The notes: a model not told the origin generated them from the sequence alone. A stretch of DNA of 64,000 nt from Gonatopus flavifemur (GCA_018340375.1 JAFFJZ010000001.1:38370001-38434000); one strand, 5' to 3'; positions 22,640-33,961 are shown, numbered from the stretch's first letter. Translations and numbers: made by a program.

Positions 22640-23860
22640 TGACGCTCATTGAGGCCGTTTGAACCTCTTATAAAACCCAGAGGCTTACTTTTGCTCGTAG
22701 ATAACGCGGTATCGTGACAAGCCATCTGGTGGTTCGAAGTTCAACCGCCGAGCATGGCTGTGTCTTTGTCTTTGAATGTAGCTCGCCCGTGTTATTTTCG
22801 CGCTTGCGCGCTGTGCGCGAGATTTCCAAGATGGTTGACGGGTTTGTTTATAACCTGTCATATTTCGCGTTCGCGAGTTTTCATGGTTCTGTTCGGTTCG
22901 AGAAAACCCTTTCGCGACCGTGGGTTCAGTTACGCGTGTGACGGGTGTCGTTTTAATTCTTTTATTTACGGTTCGCGCGAGTGTCGTGTACGTTCGGTCC
23001 AGTAAGAGATATTTCTATGCGGTGACTCTTTGGAGTCGGTGAGGTGAGATTTTATAATTTATACTTAACTCTATTCATTAACATTATTATAAACAATATA
23101 ACTAACGTCCTTCCTTTTCTATTTGTTATAGGTTTGTATGGAGAGTACGTTCGGGTAAGACAACTATCGTATCGTTCCTTCCCTTGATACCGTTTCACCA
23201 TATATTTATTGATATATTTTCACAGGTACATTGCAACAAAGGGTTGTTGCCGTGAATCGACGACTCAGGCGAGTCGTTCACGTCTTGGGCTCTTCGTTAG
23301 CTGTTTTCAGCCTGCCGAACCCTATATTACCAAAGTTCGCTTCCTCGAGTCGATGGGACGGAGGGTTATTCTCCAAGGAGGAGGGTTCCGACTCACATGA
23401 GGTACCACGTAAGCAGTCCTACCCAGGTAAGAGAGATGGTTCCTCTTATTTTGATCAAATCAAATCTCTTATTCATCTTCCTTTGCAGGTTTTTAATACA
23501 AAAGGCTGAAGGACGTCACAACACCTCCAAAGATAGATTACCGATCACCAGGTTATTTTTTAGAAGAAACAACCAAACTTCACAATCTCTCAGCCTTCTC
23601 GATCGTACTATTCCCTTCAGTTCATCTTCTCCTCGTAATACTTAGTACTTTTCACAATTCAGAGTTGGATAAGAAAGTACGAAATTGAGACAAACTCAAT
23701 ATATATATATATATATTTTGTGAATAAATATCCTGAATTATTGTTGTTTATTCTGAATTAACACCTTCCTTCCCACATAACACATCATGATGTCATTGGA
23801 TCAGAGATGTTTACTTCATCGTGCGTTGTCATAAACTGAGCTATGACGCTCGCACCCCCC
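22640..23860 (+). other. GC-rich block with promoter- and splice-like signals
   Basis: This block is clearly richer in G, C and CpG than its surroundings. It has a TATA-like TTATAAAA at 22669-22676, then three places resembling exon borders: GGTGAG|GTGAGA near 23040, TTATAG|GTTTGTATGG with GGGTAAGA near 23133-23158, and TTTTCACAG|GTACATTG near 23226. A further CCCAG|GTAAGAG pair and a CTTTGCAG acceptor occur at 23425-23490. AATAAA is present at 23724-23729. Frames crossing it (such as 22714-22941 and 23231-23509) have no domain. Candidate readings are a solo LTR of a retrotransposon or the 5' part of a spliced non-coding or leader transcript. Neither is proven. Confidence 0.45.
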
Positions 23861-24213
23861 CTTTCATATTATCTTGGTACCAGTGACATAACTGGTAATT
23901 TTTTATTAAACCGAACAATTACTCATAAAAAGTTGATCAATTTGCTAAGTATGCTCCGCTGAGCATCATGATCGATAAATTGTACTCATATGAATTCAAT
24001 TTTCTTATCTCTACATTAATCTTCAGATCTACTAACTATCTCGATCTCGAAACTCAAATATACTTCAAAATTCTTTCACCAATCGTACTTATGTGATCTG
24101 TTCAAACAACTGATTCATTGCTTTTTTCTCCTAAATCAAATTTATAAAAATTATATCTCCATCGGTAATACTGTCCATGCACAACATATTTATGTATGCC
24201 AGCAAGAAAACTT
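23861..24213. other. Non-coding stretch
   Basis: TGGTACCAGTGACATAACTGG-like sequence at 23875-23895 could be a primer-binding site if the preceding block is an LTR. Nothing else was recognised. Confidence 0.3.
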
Positions 24214-24320
24214 AGGGCGGTATGCAGAGTCAGGTCTGAGACTAGGACCGGTCCTACGCAATGTATAAGCTTATGGGCTGGGACCAGGTCCAGTCTCAGA
24301 CCTGACTGTGCATACCACCC
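24214..24320. mobile_element. Near-complete hairpin element, 107 bp
   Basis: The whole segment folds back on itself. GGGCGGTATGCAGAGTCAGG at 24214 pairs with CCTGACTGTGCATACCACCC ending at 24320, through GTCTGAGACT to a central TATAAGCTTAT. Only a few bases mismatch. It is a minimal foldback MITE or a fossil of one. RNA from either strand would form a long hairpin. Confidence 0.85.
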
Positions 24321-24639
24321 GTAGTTGTGCCAGTCATTTTCCTTGCTTCCTCATCTAATTTTTTTTTGTAGACACTACAGTAACAGACCGGCTTGTTATG
24401 TCACCAAACTTTTTTCCCCGTGTAGGATCAGACGTCGTCTCCGCGAACGTTCGGTACAATACTCCGTATTTTATTGTATTAAAGCATTCCATCATTCATT
24501 GATCGAAATTGGCTGTGCTTAAATTGCCAAGATTTGACAATCTGCCTAGCATCAAGCTGTATCCTTTCGTCAGTATTGGCAAAAGCCAGAAGTTTGCATA
24601 TGCCTACAATTACCTAGATAGCATTGGAGTTCGCAACAC

Positions 24640-24830
24640 AATCGTAACACAAGGCTCGTGTTTCGTAAAACATGCTGGTCTTCGTAAAAACTTCACAAGT
24701 TGTACTACTCTTCGTGAGGGAGATACGAGCTGTGTGAGTCCTTGTAAGAGGTCTTCAATATGCTAGTCTTCGTAAGGACTTGAATCGCGATACTATTCGT
24801 AAAAGGCGTTAATACGTGAAGTTCAAATTC
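24640..24830. repeat. Degenerate short-period repeat with CTTCGTAA motifs
   Basis: CTTCGTAA or close variants recur at irregular 30-50 base spacing (for example near 24679, 24708 and 24763), with intervening ACTTG and GATAC words. It is too diverged to define a unit. No coding sense is apparent. Confidence 0.4.
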
Positions 24831-24839
24831 TGTTATGTT

Positions 24840-25302
24840 CACGGAGAGAATTGCAGGTAAAAAAAAAATGTGATCTTTAATACAAATTTGAGAACATTTC
24901 TTCGAGTCTGAGAGTTTTTCTTCAATGCATAATACAGATGAAACGGTCCACTCTTTTGTGAAATTGTATTCGAAAACCAATGAAAAAATATCAATACTTG
25001 ATAAAAAATAGAGAAACATATGAACCTTCCAAAAGTCACGTATGAAATTTCACAAGGTGAATAGAGGAATATTGAAATTTTGTTATTATCTTTGTAAAAT
25101 TTCACGCGCGGATTTCGGAAACTTCATTTGTTTCTTTATTTTTTATTCACTATCAATAATTTCTCATTGCTTTTCGGATAAAATTCCACAAAAAATTGAA
25201 CCGTTTTATCTTTATTATGCATTTAAAAAATACTCTTAGATTTGAAGGAATATTCTCCGATTTTTATTAAAGATTTACTTTCGACCTGTATTTTTCTCCG
25301 TG
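24840..25302. mobile_element. Fully palindromic MITE, 463 bp
   Basis: It starts CACGGAGAGAATTGCAGGTA and ends ACCTGTATTTTTCTCCGTG. The two halves are inverted copies over nearly their whole length, meeting near 25070. As a result, minus-strand frame 24839-25105 and plus-strand frame 25042-25239 translate to similar peptides, both starting MKF. That similarity follows from the palindrome and is not evidence of a protein. The right flank is TA; the left is TT. Confidence 0.82.
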
Positions 25303-27490
25303 TATAAGCAATATGTTTCCCCTTTCCAATTGAGTTATTGAAATTTTATAGAAATTCCATGAACGAAGGAGACTTCAAAGATAAGTCGTTTTCACAAAAT
25401 TTTGTAATCGATCACTTTTTCTTCTCAGTTTTTTATCGTAAAAATCAAAATCGAGAATATTCGCGTAAGTACATCTTTAAGTTGGTTATGTTTACATTTA
25501 CATGAGTTATGGTGGATATATTTCCCTTCTATACTGGAAGAATAATGGCATCGAATAACTCGATGCTTCTACCACCATGTATATGTATGATCGAGAGCGA
25601 ACCGTATTGAAATTAACCATTCACTCCGGAGTGAAAAGATATAGAGAAGCATCTCGGTGAATAAAAATCCATAACACGTCCTAAGATAATGTATCGCTGG
25701 TTCGTTTCGAATTGGAGTGAAATTATTCCTTATCAGAATATTGAGTTGGGATCAAGTACGCAAACTATGTCATATGATTATGAGAACAGATCATCATATT
25801 CTATGCAGTTTCAATATCTCCAACCACGAAGATCGGGATCTTTTTTATTGGGTACATCACCTGCATGACAATTCTTTCCTCGCATATTGTGTGTAGTATG
25901 CAGTTCGAATTCATCAGTCAGTTTCAGTGATTTTTGAGAACCATGGTTCTCGGCATAGTCGCATGTGTGTGAGTTATTGTGAGATGGTTTTGTTCCAAAA
26001 AATATTCATTTACAGGATCTATTTTACAAATATGGGAACGCATAAGAAACTACTGAGTCAAATTGAGAGTTGTAATTGGTTATTCCAGTGAAAAATTTAC
26101 AGGAAAGTAAATTAACAGCTCTTCTTCTGAAATGGCCACTGCTTCGCTTTTATACAGCTCAGCGGGGAAGATTAGTAGTATAGGAAGTGCACTTTGATAA
26201 TCAAACAAAGGTCACTCTTTCTATGTCCAAACTTTTTGTTGAGATTTAGTCACAACAGAAGTTCACAATCACAACAAGAGAATAGTCAATTGATCAGAAA
26301 CCACAGGATCCCGCTATGTGGGATGGATTTCGGTACACCTACAAAGTTGTTCGTGGAATGGTTTCTGAGCTTTATTGGCTTTCTGAATCGAGACAGGGAT
26401 TTCGTAAAGATTTCATGGATAAAGTTGATACTTTCCAATTTTCAAGTTATGAAAATTGTAATTGGTCCATCTATATTCATGGAAAAGAAGAAAGAAATTT
26501 AAATAAAATTTCCTGGTTTACAATCCTCAAGTTATTTATTCAGTGACCATACGTGGAATCTTTTCCCAGGAACGCTAACAATATTCTACTCTACATATTC
26601 ATCTATATGAATGTTGAAAGATCTCATCAAGTGCAAATGTGCATTGTTTGACTTGCTTGCGTTTAACAATTGCTAACCATGTATAGTGAATCAAAGTAAA
26701 ATAGAATGCAAGGCAGAAATGAATCTCAATTCATAATTCCAGCTGTATTGTATTTGTTTTTTTCCCAATATCATGCTGAAAATGGATTTATTGAAGATCG
26801 ATTGCATACTTCATTGATATAGGATTAGGTTCTTCGTTGAGATGGGAAACTCATGAGGAGTGATGACTAATTCTCACTCCACTTCATTCCGATTCTTCCT
26901 CTTAAAATGAGCGATGTTGGTTTTATATTTCAAAACATGTCAGTGTATTTTACAAATGATGAAATTCAGTCTGTCGCTCTCAGATTCAGTTTCATATTAA
27001 ATGCTTCATTTCCCATTGTATTTCATAGGCCACATCTTTTTCTTCGCTTCCATGTTGATACTACGTTGGTAGACACTGATGAAAATTGAACAAAAGAACA
27101 AAATAAGAAACGACGATCAGAAGAGCCTACTCTCCTCAACGTTCCATTGTGCTATACTTTTTTTGGTCGATTCGTTGTTAATTTCATCCGGAACACTATC
27201 CCTTTATATTTCCTACTTTTTCTGTAGCCACGTGTTCCTTTCTCTCCCAAAATCTTACATGGAGTGTTACACATAATACACATTATTCTGATTATTCATC
27301 ATTATTCACCGTACTCTCATCAGCGTGAGTGAGCTATAGTTATTTCCTTTCTATTGTATGAAATTCATCGATGAGTCAGTTTTTGAGAAAATGTATCCAA
27401 AACATGTTACCATTTTTAAATATATTGCAAATTGAAAGCATGGCATTGAAGATTCAAAATTTATATTAGTCATGTTGGTTCCTATTCCAG
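25303..27490. other. Non-coding stretch before the immunoglobulin exon
   Basis: No other exon-like frame was found upstream. Frames at 26194-26502 and 26316-26546 lack domains. The last part holds the acceptor region of the exon at 27491, so at least that part is intron. Confidence 0.5.
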
Positions 27491-27793
27491 ACGCTATGAA
27501 CTCTGTGGTTGAAGAAGTGGTGGCAGAAGCTGGTAGAAACGTGAGTTTGGACTGCCCTGGGGTAACCGAGGACTCTTTGGTGTTGATGCTCGAGTGGCAG
27601 GCAAACGGAATGCAACTCGTCGAATACAGTCGCACGAGTACCACAGTTTGGAATCATCGAGATCGTGTCACACTGTCGTTGAAAAACTACGCTCTAGAGT
27701 TTCATCCGGTCACTGCCGCTGATACCGGTGATTACGTGTGTCTCGTGAACAACCGTAACGCGCCAGAAGCGGTCGTGAGGTTAATTGTTCGAG
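27491..27793 (+). CDS. Internal exon encoding a V-type immunoglobulin domain
   Basis: This exon encodes about 101 residues of one immunoglobulin fold, of the kind found in secreted or membrane cell-adhesion and receptor proteins. Counting from the Asp codon split by the acceptor: first core Cys at residue 22, preceded by a potential N-glycosylation site Asn-Val-Ser (17-19); core Trp at 36 (LEWQANG); a strand E-like RVTLSLKN; and the DTGDYVC signature at 78-84 with the second core Cys at 84. A pyrimidine-rich tract ending in TTCCAG precedes the exon and GTAAGT follows it. Both junctions are phase 1, the usual symmetric phase of shuffled immunoglobulin exons. No signal peptide, transmembrane segment or partner domain is visible nearby, so flanking exons lie outside the window or are too divergent to see. 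The parent gene was not recognised; an insect cell-surface immunoglobulin-superfamily protein is inferred. A 292-bp MITE begins 140 bases into the downstream intron. Confidence 0.88.
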
Positions 27794-27932
27794 GTAAGTT
27801 ATTCAAAATATCATCAGCATGGATAATAATATTTCATGATCGTGAGGATTTTCCATGAGTATTGATCCATTGAAGATAATACTGTTCTTCATACTCATGA
27901 GGATATTCACCACCTTCTAAGCGAAGTTACTA

Positions 27933-28224
27933 CACTGAAAACCAAATTTCTTAGATTAAAAGAAAATTTTCTTTGCCCTCATTCTAATAAATCTTTCTTT
28001 CAATGGACAAAATTTCAGTTCAATGGAGAAAAGTTGTATCAAACAAAAACCAAGGATTTTCAAATTGAAACAAAAATATATTCTTTCCTGAATTCGAAGA
28101 ATATGATTCAAATTCAATGGAAATTTTTTCCATTTCAATAAATTATTTTCTTAATTGGAAACAAGATTGATCAGAATGAGGGCAAAGAAATTTTCTTTGA
28201 ATCAAAGAAATTGGGTCCTTAGTG
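27933..28224. mobile_element. TA-flanked foldback MITE, 292 bp, in intron
   Basis: It starts CACTGAAAACCAAATTTCTT and ends AAGAAATTGGGTCCTTAGTG. Inverted arms of about 55 bases share AAAGAAAATTTTCTTTGCCC and CTCATTCT. TA duplications lie at 27931-27932 and 28225-28226. It is non-coding and sits just downstream of the immunoglobulin exon. Confidence 0.87.
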
Positions 28225-28316
28225 TAGATCCAGAATATCTCCCTTCAGTTTTCGTCAAGGCAAATGAATGAAATTGGAAATGTAAATCAGTATCCGTATC
28301 TTCCGTGATATATTAA

Positions 28317-29546
28317 GGGGTAATATCACCTTGTAACCAGACAAACTGAGCTTCATTTCAAAGGCCTACTGTGGAGTCAAAAAAATTTTTTCTAATATGA
28401 GGTTTTGTACTAATGAAAGTACTAGTCTTTAGATATGAGAAACATATTTTATCTGATTTTTTAAATAAAAAATAGAGGCTTGGAAGTAGACTGAAAAAAA
28501 GCCGTTTCTTTTCATACACCTGCTCGGCCGTACCGTTACAGGTCACAGTTTTTGATCTAGAACAAAAAACCAAAGATTTTCTCAAAATATATGGTGGAAT
28601 CTATAGAACATCTTAGGATTTTTTTGAAAAATGAATTTAAAAAGAAAAAGGCATCGTTTTGAAGTTGAAGAACCTGTTTTCTCTGAAAAAATCGATCGAA
28701 AACCGACTATAAAATCGGTTCAGCACCAAATATCGAAAAAATCCTACGATGTTCTATAGACAATCATGTTTTCAAGATATAGTGAAAATTTCAAAGCAAT
28801 CGGTTGAAAATTGGCAGAGTTATCGGTACGGCCAACTCCAGAGATATGGTTTTGAGATAAACGCGTTCAAAGTTTCAAGTAGTATGTTTGTAGTGAAATT
28901 TTTGTTTTACCTCTAATCTGCGATGCCTGCCCCATACAATTGGCCTTCTAAATTGTGGTTCTCTTGATTCTCATCTTTTCTGGACGAAGTTGCATCTTTA
29001 CGAGCAGCTTTAGCCTCTTCAGTGAGGGAGCGCTCGGAAAGCGAAATACGGACCGCGTCGGCTTCCAAGCAGAAATTATAACATTCATCTCCAATTGTGA
29101 TGCCCAATTGCTCCATTACTTTGAGAATTCCTCTGTAGTCATCATTGAGATGTAAAACAGCAAGGAATACAGCTGTATCGAGAACCACTTTGCCACTAGA
29201 AATGGTCTTAGGAGCCATGGACCATACAAGTGAATTCAAACTTTCGTTTGAGTCTCTACATAAGATCAGTAGAGACATCTATTACTCAAAATTGAAGGCT
29301 TGGAAGTAGAAATTATCGGTAAATTCCATACAAACGAAATTTCAAAACTCTTACCGAAAAACCCCAGCGCTCTCTAACTATCGCTTATTTCGCTCCTCGA
29401 CTATGCGCAAAAAATCGTTATTTTTATAAACCTAAAATATTTTCTCCCCTATAATCGACATTTCCTATCATTCTTAGATAGTTCAGGAAGTGTTTAAGCC
29501 AATAAAAAAAAAAGTGAAAGAAAAAGTCACAAGGTGATATTACCCC
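28317..29546 (-). mobile_element. TTAA-flanked DNA transposon derivative, 1.23 kb
   Basis: Perfect 18-bp terminal inverted repeats GGGGTAATATCACCTTGT are flanked on both sides by TTAA (28313-28316 and 29547-29550). TTAA duplications are typical of piggyBac and Kolobok elements. The termini do not start with the CCC usual for piggyBac, so Kolobok or a relative is favoured by inference. It carries one intact 121-codon frame on the minus strand. Downstream of that frame are two inverted-repeat pairs: CGGCCGTACC near 28526 with GGTACGGCC near 28824, and CTATAGAACATC near 28605 with GATGTTCTATAG near 28749. Confidence 0.85.
28913..29278 (-). CDS. 121-codon frame, transposon-encoded C-terminal fragment
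   Basis: The frame fills the middle of the TTAA element and ends with LYGAGIAD and a stop. Near its start it reads SNESLNSLVWSMAPKTISSG, then a hydrophobic LDTAVFLAVLHLNDDYRGIL, a GITIGDECYNFCLEADAVRI block, and a charged tail rich in Lys, Arg and Glu (AKAARKDATSSRK). This resembles, from memory, the end of a long transposon-associated protein found in many animal genomes, but no catalytic motif is included. Stops TAA and TAG lie immediately before the ATG, which suggests the upstream part was deleted. It may be a truncated transposase remnant or a short product kept by the element. Expression is unknown. Confidence 0.55.
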   Translation of the reverse strand: MSLLILCRDSNESLNSLVWSMAPKTISSGKVVLDTAVFLAVLHLNDDYRGILKVMEQLGITIGDECYNFCLEADAVRISLSERSLTEEAKAARKDATSSRKDENQENHNLEGQLYGAGIAD

Positions 29547-29550
29547 TTAA

Positions 29551-30623
29551 AAATATACGTCTGCTCGTTTGAATCGATTTTATTGACTAATTGTGGAGGA
29601 AGCTTAGGGAAGAGACCTCATCACTTTGCACGTAACGAATGTCCTTAATGGAATATCTCACAATGGTCAGTGCTTAGTGAGTTGAGAATTTCATGCACGA
29701 TTGAACTGAATAAACTCAGGTGTATGATAAATCTGAGTTTTGAAGGGTAAGAACATTAACTGGTATAGAGTGACGTATTAGTGAAATATCTCATCCAGAT
29801 TTGGGGTGATTCTGGAGTGAATATTGTATTGTTCAAATATCGAAGCAAAATGTTGAAAATTGTTCATATGCTTGTTTTTGATTGAACGGTGATGAAAACT
29901 GATGGAGATGAAACTAGGCAACGTATGAATCCCTTATTAATCAACACCGTAAAAAAAGGGCTCAAATTGACTGCGACTCAATTTAAAAACTGGCTGCAAT
30001 TCAGCTGTTTCTATTGTGTCGGTGATTCTTTCATGTGCTCAGTTTATACTCAAGATAAACTACTTTTGGCTGCGCCTTAGATCCAGCCATTGCACAATGA
30101 ATGTGAGGCTTTCTTTTCACACGGAAGTGAGCACTGAAAACAAATGCCGACGCAATGGAAAAGACTGAATTCCTGTCAATTTTCTAAATAAGATGCAGCT
30201 ACTTTCAGCCGAACTGTTCACAGTGTATACTCTATCAAGTTTCACTAATGAGTTTGTACGGTTCAAGTACTATTTTGATCTGCTTCAAGGAAACTTACAG
30301 TCTTTGAGAATGAAATAATCACTACAAAATCAAACTGTTTGTGGAAAACTTATTTCAAACCCCAAACTCTCACTCGAAAAATAAACAGTTTCACTTTCAG
30401 CTGGCTAAAGAGTGCAATTTCAATCTTCAAAGGTTTGGAAAGTAATTTCAGTACACATGTTCACGAATAATCGACCGAAAAACTTACATCCAGTGTAAAT
30501 TCGATCAATGAATGAAAATGATTTGACTCATTATGCCACCCAGATAGAAAAACGTGCTCTGAATATATTGTAACATAAAGTGCCATAAACATAGTGTCAT
30601 GAACCTCGCTGAACTTATAAGCT
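29551..30623. other. Non-coding stretch
   Basis: No recognisable gene, repeat boundary or motif was found. Confidence 0.4.
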
Positions 30624-30947
30624 CACGGAGAAAAGAGATCTTCAGGAAATAGTGAAGTTCGCTGTCATATGTAGCACAGCCGTCCCCGGTATGTGAAATA
30701 GTAAACTATATCACGTCGCATTTTGGTCTGTAGGCACATAAAATTGAAATTCAGCGATGGAAATCACAGGAATTGCAAATTCTCATAATGATTCACAAAG
30801 ATACTACGTGGCATTGCGCTTTGCGACTGTTTACATCGCATAATCAGGAAATTACATAGCTCATTCTGATGAAAACATATTAGGAAGATGTGTTGCTATA
30901 TTAAATAGTAAACTCTGCTATTTTCCAAAAAGGCACTTTTCTGCATA
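30624..30947 (+). mobile_element. Non-autonomous element, copy 1 of an inverted pair
   Basis: It starts CACGGAGAAAAGAGATC and ends near CTTTTCTGCATAT. Its full length matches the reverse complement of 38520-38837. Shared blocks include GATACTACGTGGCATTGC, TACATCGCATAATCAG and GTGTTGCTATATTAAATAGT. It has no frame of note. Terminal form resembles the CACGG/CACTG group in this window. Confidence 0.75.
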
Positions 30948-31022
30948 TACAAAGATGCATAGAAAACATTATAAAACATGATGCAAATATTTTTTGGCTT
31001 ACAAACCACCATTATGATAGTA

Positions 31023-31860
31023 CACGGAGAGAGAAGATCATGGAATGATCGCTAGAGAAGATAGTAATCTGGTGACAACAATGAATCTCTGTGCACAGTC
31101 GCTAACAGAGACGAGTAATGCTCAATAAACACACACACGTTATTTTAACGTTGGGAGGACGTTAGACTGTCAAACGGACGTCAGTCGTTGGTTTCATAAC
31201 GTTGATTTTTAGTTGAAACTTGATGGGGAAATACACGACCAGGAATTACGTTTTGATGACGTGTAATTTGAACTAATATTCAAAAATAATCATCACATGA
31301 CATCCTCAAAAAACGTGTTTTTAACGGGTTCAAAACCACGCGTTTAAAATGTATTTATAACACCTTGTGTTTGAACTTCCATTGAAGATATTCTGCTAAA
31401 AATGTCGAACGAACCCGAACAATGGTTAAAATTTCAACAAAGAGCAAGATGGTGTATAGTGCGGCATACTTTCCAAATTCTGTCATACTCAGAAATACTA
31501 TTCTTCTCGATATTGAATGAGAAGTTTTCAAAATAATTTGTTGGATTCAATCCACGTTTTAGAACCATCATTAGGACACATCAATATTTAACGTATTTTA
31601 AACGATGTTCAAATCGTTGATATGGCGTTATTTTATGGTTGAAAAACACGTGATCTGCCGCGACATTTTTACGTTGAATCAACGCAAGGATATTACTAAT
31701 TCACAACGTGCGGTTATTGACTGTTTTTGACGTTTTTAAAATGTGCGTGTGTTTACTGGGTGGTTCTTATTTTGGTATACTAAAATGCAATAGTTTACGG
31801 AAATTCGTAGTTTTCAATAATATACTATCTTTGCTAGTGATCATTCCATGATATTTTCAT
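31023..31860. mobile_element. Inverted-repeat MITE interrupted by copy B
   Basis: ATCATGGAATGATCGCTAGA near 31041 and its inverted counterpart ending ATTCCATGATATTTTC near 31859 mark the arms of an element whose left end reads CACGGAGAGAGAAGATC. The 640-bp element at 31121-31760 lies between them, which leaves roughly 200 bp for the original MITE. Confidence 0.6.
31121..31760. mobile_element. 0.64-kb inverted-repeat element, copy B, uninterrupted
   Basis: It starts CTCAATAAACACACACACGT and ends GTGTGTTTACTGGG. It is colinear with 15021-15897 once the nested 236-bp MITE is removed (640 versus 639 bases). AACGTT words are frequent, and no frame is conserved between the copies. It keeps the unoccupied TA at 31560-31561. 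Confidence 0.88.
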
Positions 31861-33701
31861 TGTATCATTGAAACTTTGTCCTATCTTGATCACAGACGGG
31901 GAACGGAGACACGTGATGACATTATCCTTGTGGATCTGAAATTTTCAATAATCTTCAATTTAAAATTATTCAGAACACAAATGTGCATATCTGATATTTC
32001 GTTCACTGGACCCCTGCCAAAAATTGAGTCAAGATGATTTTTAATTCGCTTGCAACGCTTCCTCGAAGACTTACAAATGCCTTCAAACTGTTCAGCTTGT
32101 CAGCATTGACGGGAATTATTCGAAGATCGTACGATTCGATCCGATTATATGTGCGATATTATACTTTCTACATTTTTCGTGCATTGAACTTTCAAGTTAT
32201 AATCACAATAAATAATGTATCAAATGATGTGTATTCATATCAAGATTATCCATCATATAGACATTTATTGTAACATATTAATATCACAATATCATTCACG
32301 TCTTGAATCATCGAGTTACTGCGAGTTCGTTGATTTACACTCATCGAGATGTAAAATCCACCAGAGGAAGATAAATTATGAACGAAAGTATTGAGAGAAA
32401 CGATGTATGATATTTTCATTTTCCTTCAATCAATATAGTATACCACCGTACTTTATGCATAAAATTAGAACATAATCCGTTCCTCCAATATTCTTGTAAT
32501 ATATTCACCGTCAAACTAAAGTAACCATTTGAATCAGAGAGCAGTTTCAATCCCCTGCATTAATTCTCCGAAATTGGTGCCAAGATCCTATAGTTCCAAA
32601 GTCACGGACTCCATTCGCTGAGAGCTGTATACCTATATACGTCTGTGTAAAACAGACGAACGAGCATCAGACATGGGGATGGCTATGTAACTTGCAAGAT
32701 GCATTCAACCACAAATAGCGACATGTTGCACTTGATGAATTCTTTCAGCTTTCGCCATTGAATGTTATCTGAAAAATCAACAAGATCGGGTACCGTGTGT
32801 GTAGGAAATTTGGATCACTTTTTCTCTTCAGTTCTGATCAGAAAAGCTGTACGTTTTACAAATTTGGAAAATACAATCCAGCCATTCGCAAATCAATTCA
32901 TTCCCTTCTTGACATTCCACATAGAGAAGACTAAAAACAGTCATTCTATGATCCAGAGTCATTTCCTCCTATAATTTAGAAAGTTATATTTCAACATGAA
33001 AGTGATATATTTGTAATATTTCACCTAAATTGTGGAATATACATGAAATAAACCTCTTTTTACTTTGTTTCAATCATATTTTCACCAACGTTCATTATCT
33101 ATAGACATCCAAGTGAAATGTTTCAGTGGATCTCTGTCGCTTATTCCTAATTGCATGAAGGTGAAGCATTGAGATAGTTTGGAGAGTAGGGGAAATCTAA
33201 ATTGGTGGTACCGCGATATATTCCGCGATACGGAATGGATACTCAACTCAAAATTGAAACGATCATACCGAAATAACTATTTTACCAAAACAAGATAGCA
33301 AAAAGAGTTATTGATATGGTCTGAATATCAAAACATCACACTTCCTAAACAATGATTCCACCAATTGTAATGAATTCTGAGAATAACTGAAATTTCCTAG
33401 TAGGAATTAACACCCGATCAACGTTGTTTCGAGCGATCTAAGGTGCTAATTTCCATGAGGGTTGTATTCAAAATACGAGCGTATGGGTCATTCCATATGG
33501 AATCACCAGATTACTAAACCTGCAGTACTTTAGATTTTCATCATATTCGGTGAAAATTTCCTCTGACGTGTAGGAAAAGAAAATTCACGGTCATTCGATT
33601 TTTATATTTTATTAGATCCATTCTAGATCAACAAAACACTTCAAAAGTGCTATTTTGAGGCTCTCATATTTTTGAAAATGAAAGATATTTCAACGTTCAT
33701 G
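31861..33701. other. Non-coding stretch
   Basis: No coding frame with protein-like features and no bounded repeat was recognised. Confidence 0.4.
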
Positions 33702-33961
33702 CACTGAGAAACATGAAACGTGAAAATAACCTCTATTTCGTATATTTTCCACCCGTCGAATAATGAAAACTGAAGCCAGCCTTTCAAAAGTGAAAAGTAC
33801 CTTTTCAGTGTTGAATTTCACCGTACATTCGGTTTGATTCACCAAAAAGATGGTATTTATCACCTAACTCATGGTAATAATAACCAAAACAATGTATTTT
33901 TCACTGTCAAATACATTACTATATTGAAACATGATTTCTACAATGCAGATTTTTCTCAGTG
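33702..33961. mobile_element. Probable MITE with CACTGAGAAA ends, 260 bp
   Basis: CACTGAGAAA at 33702 and TTTTTCTCAGTG ending at 33961 are inverted. The flanking dinucleotides are TG on both sides rather than TA. Inner symmetry is weak. The frame at 33834-34082 runs out of the element and has no motif. Confidence 0.55.
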
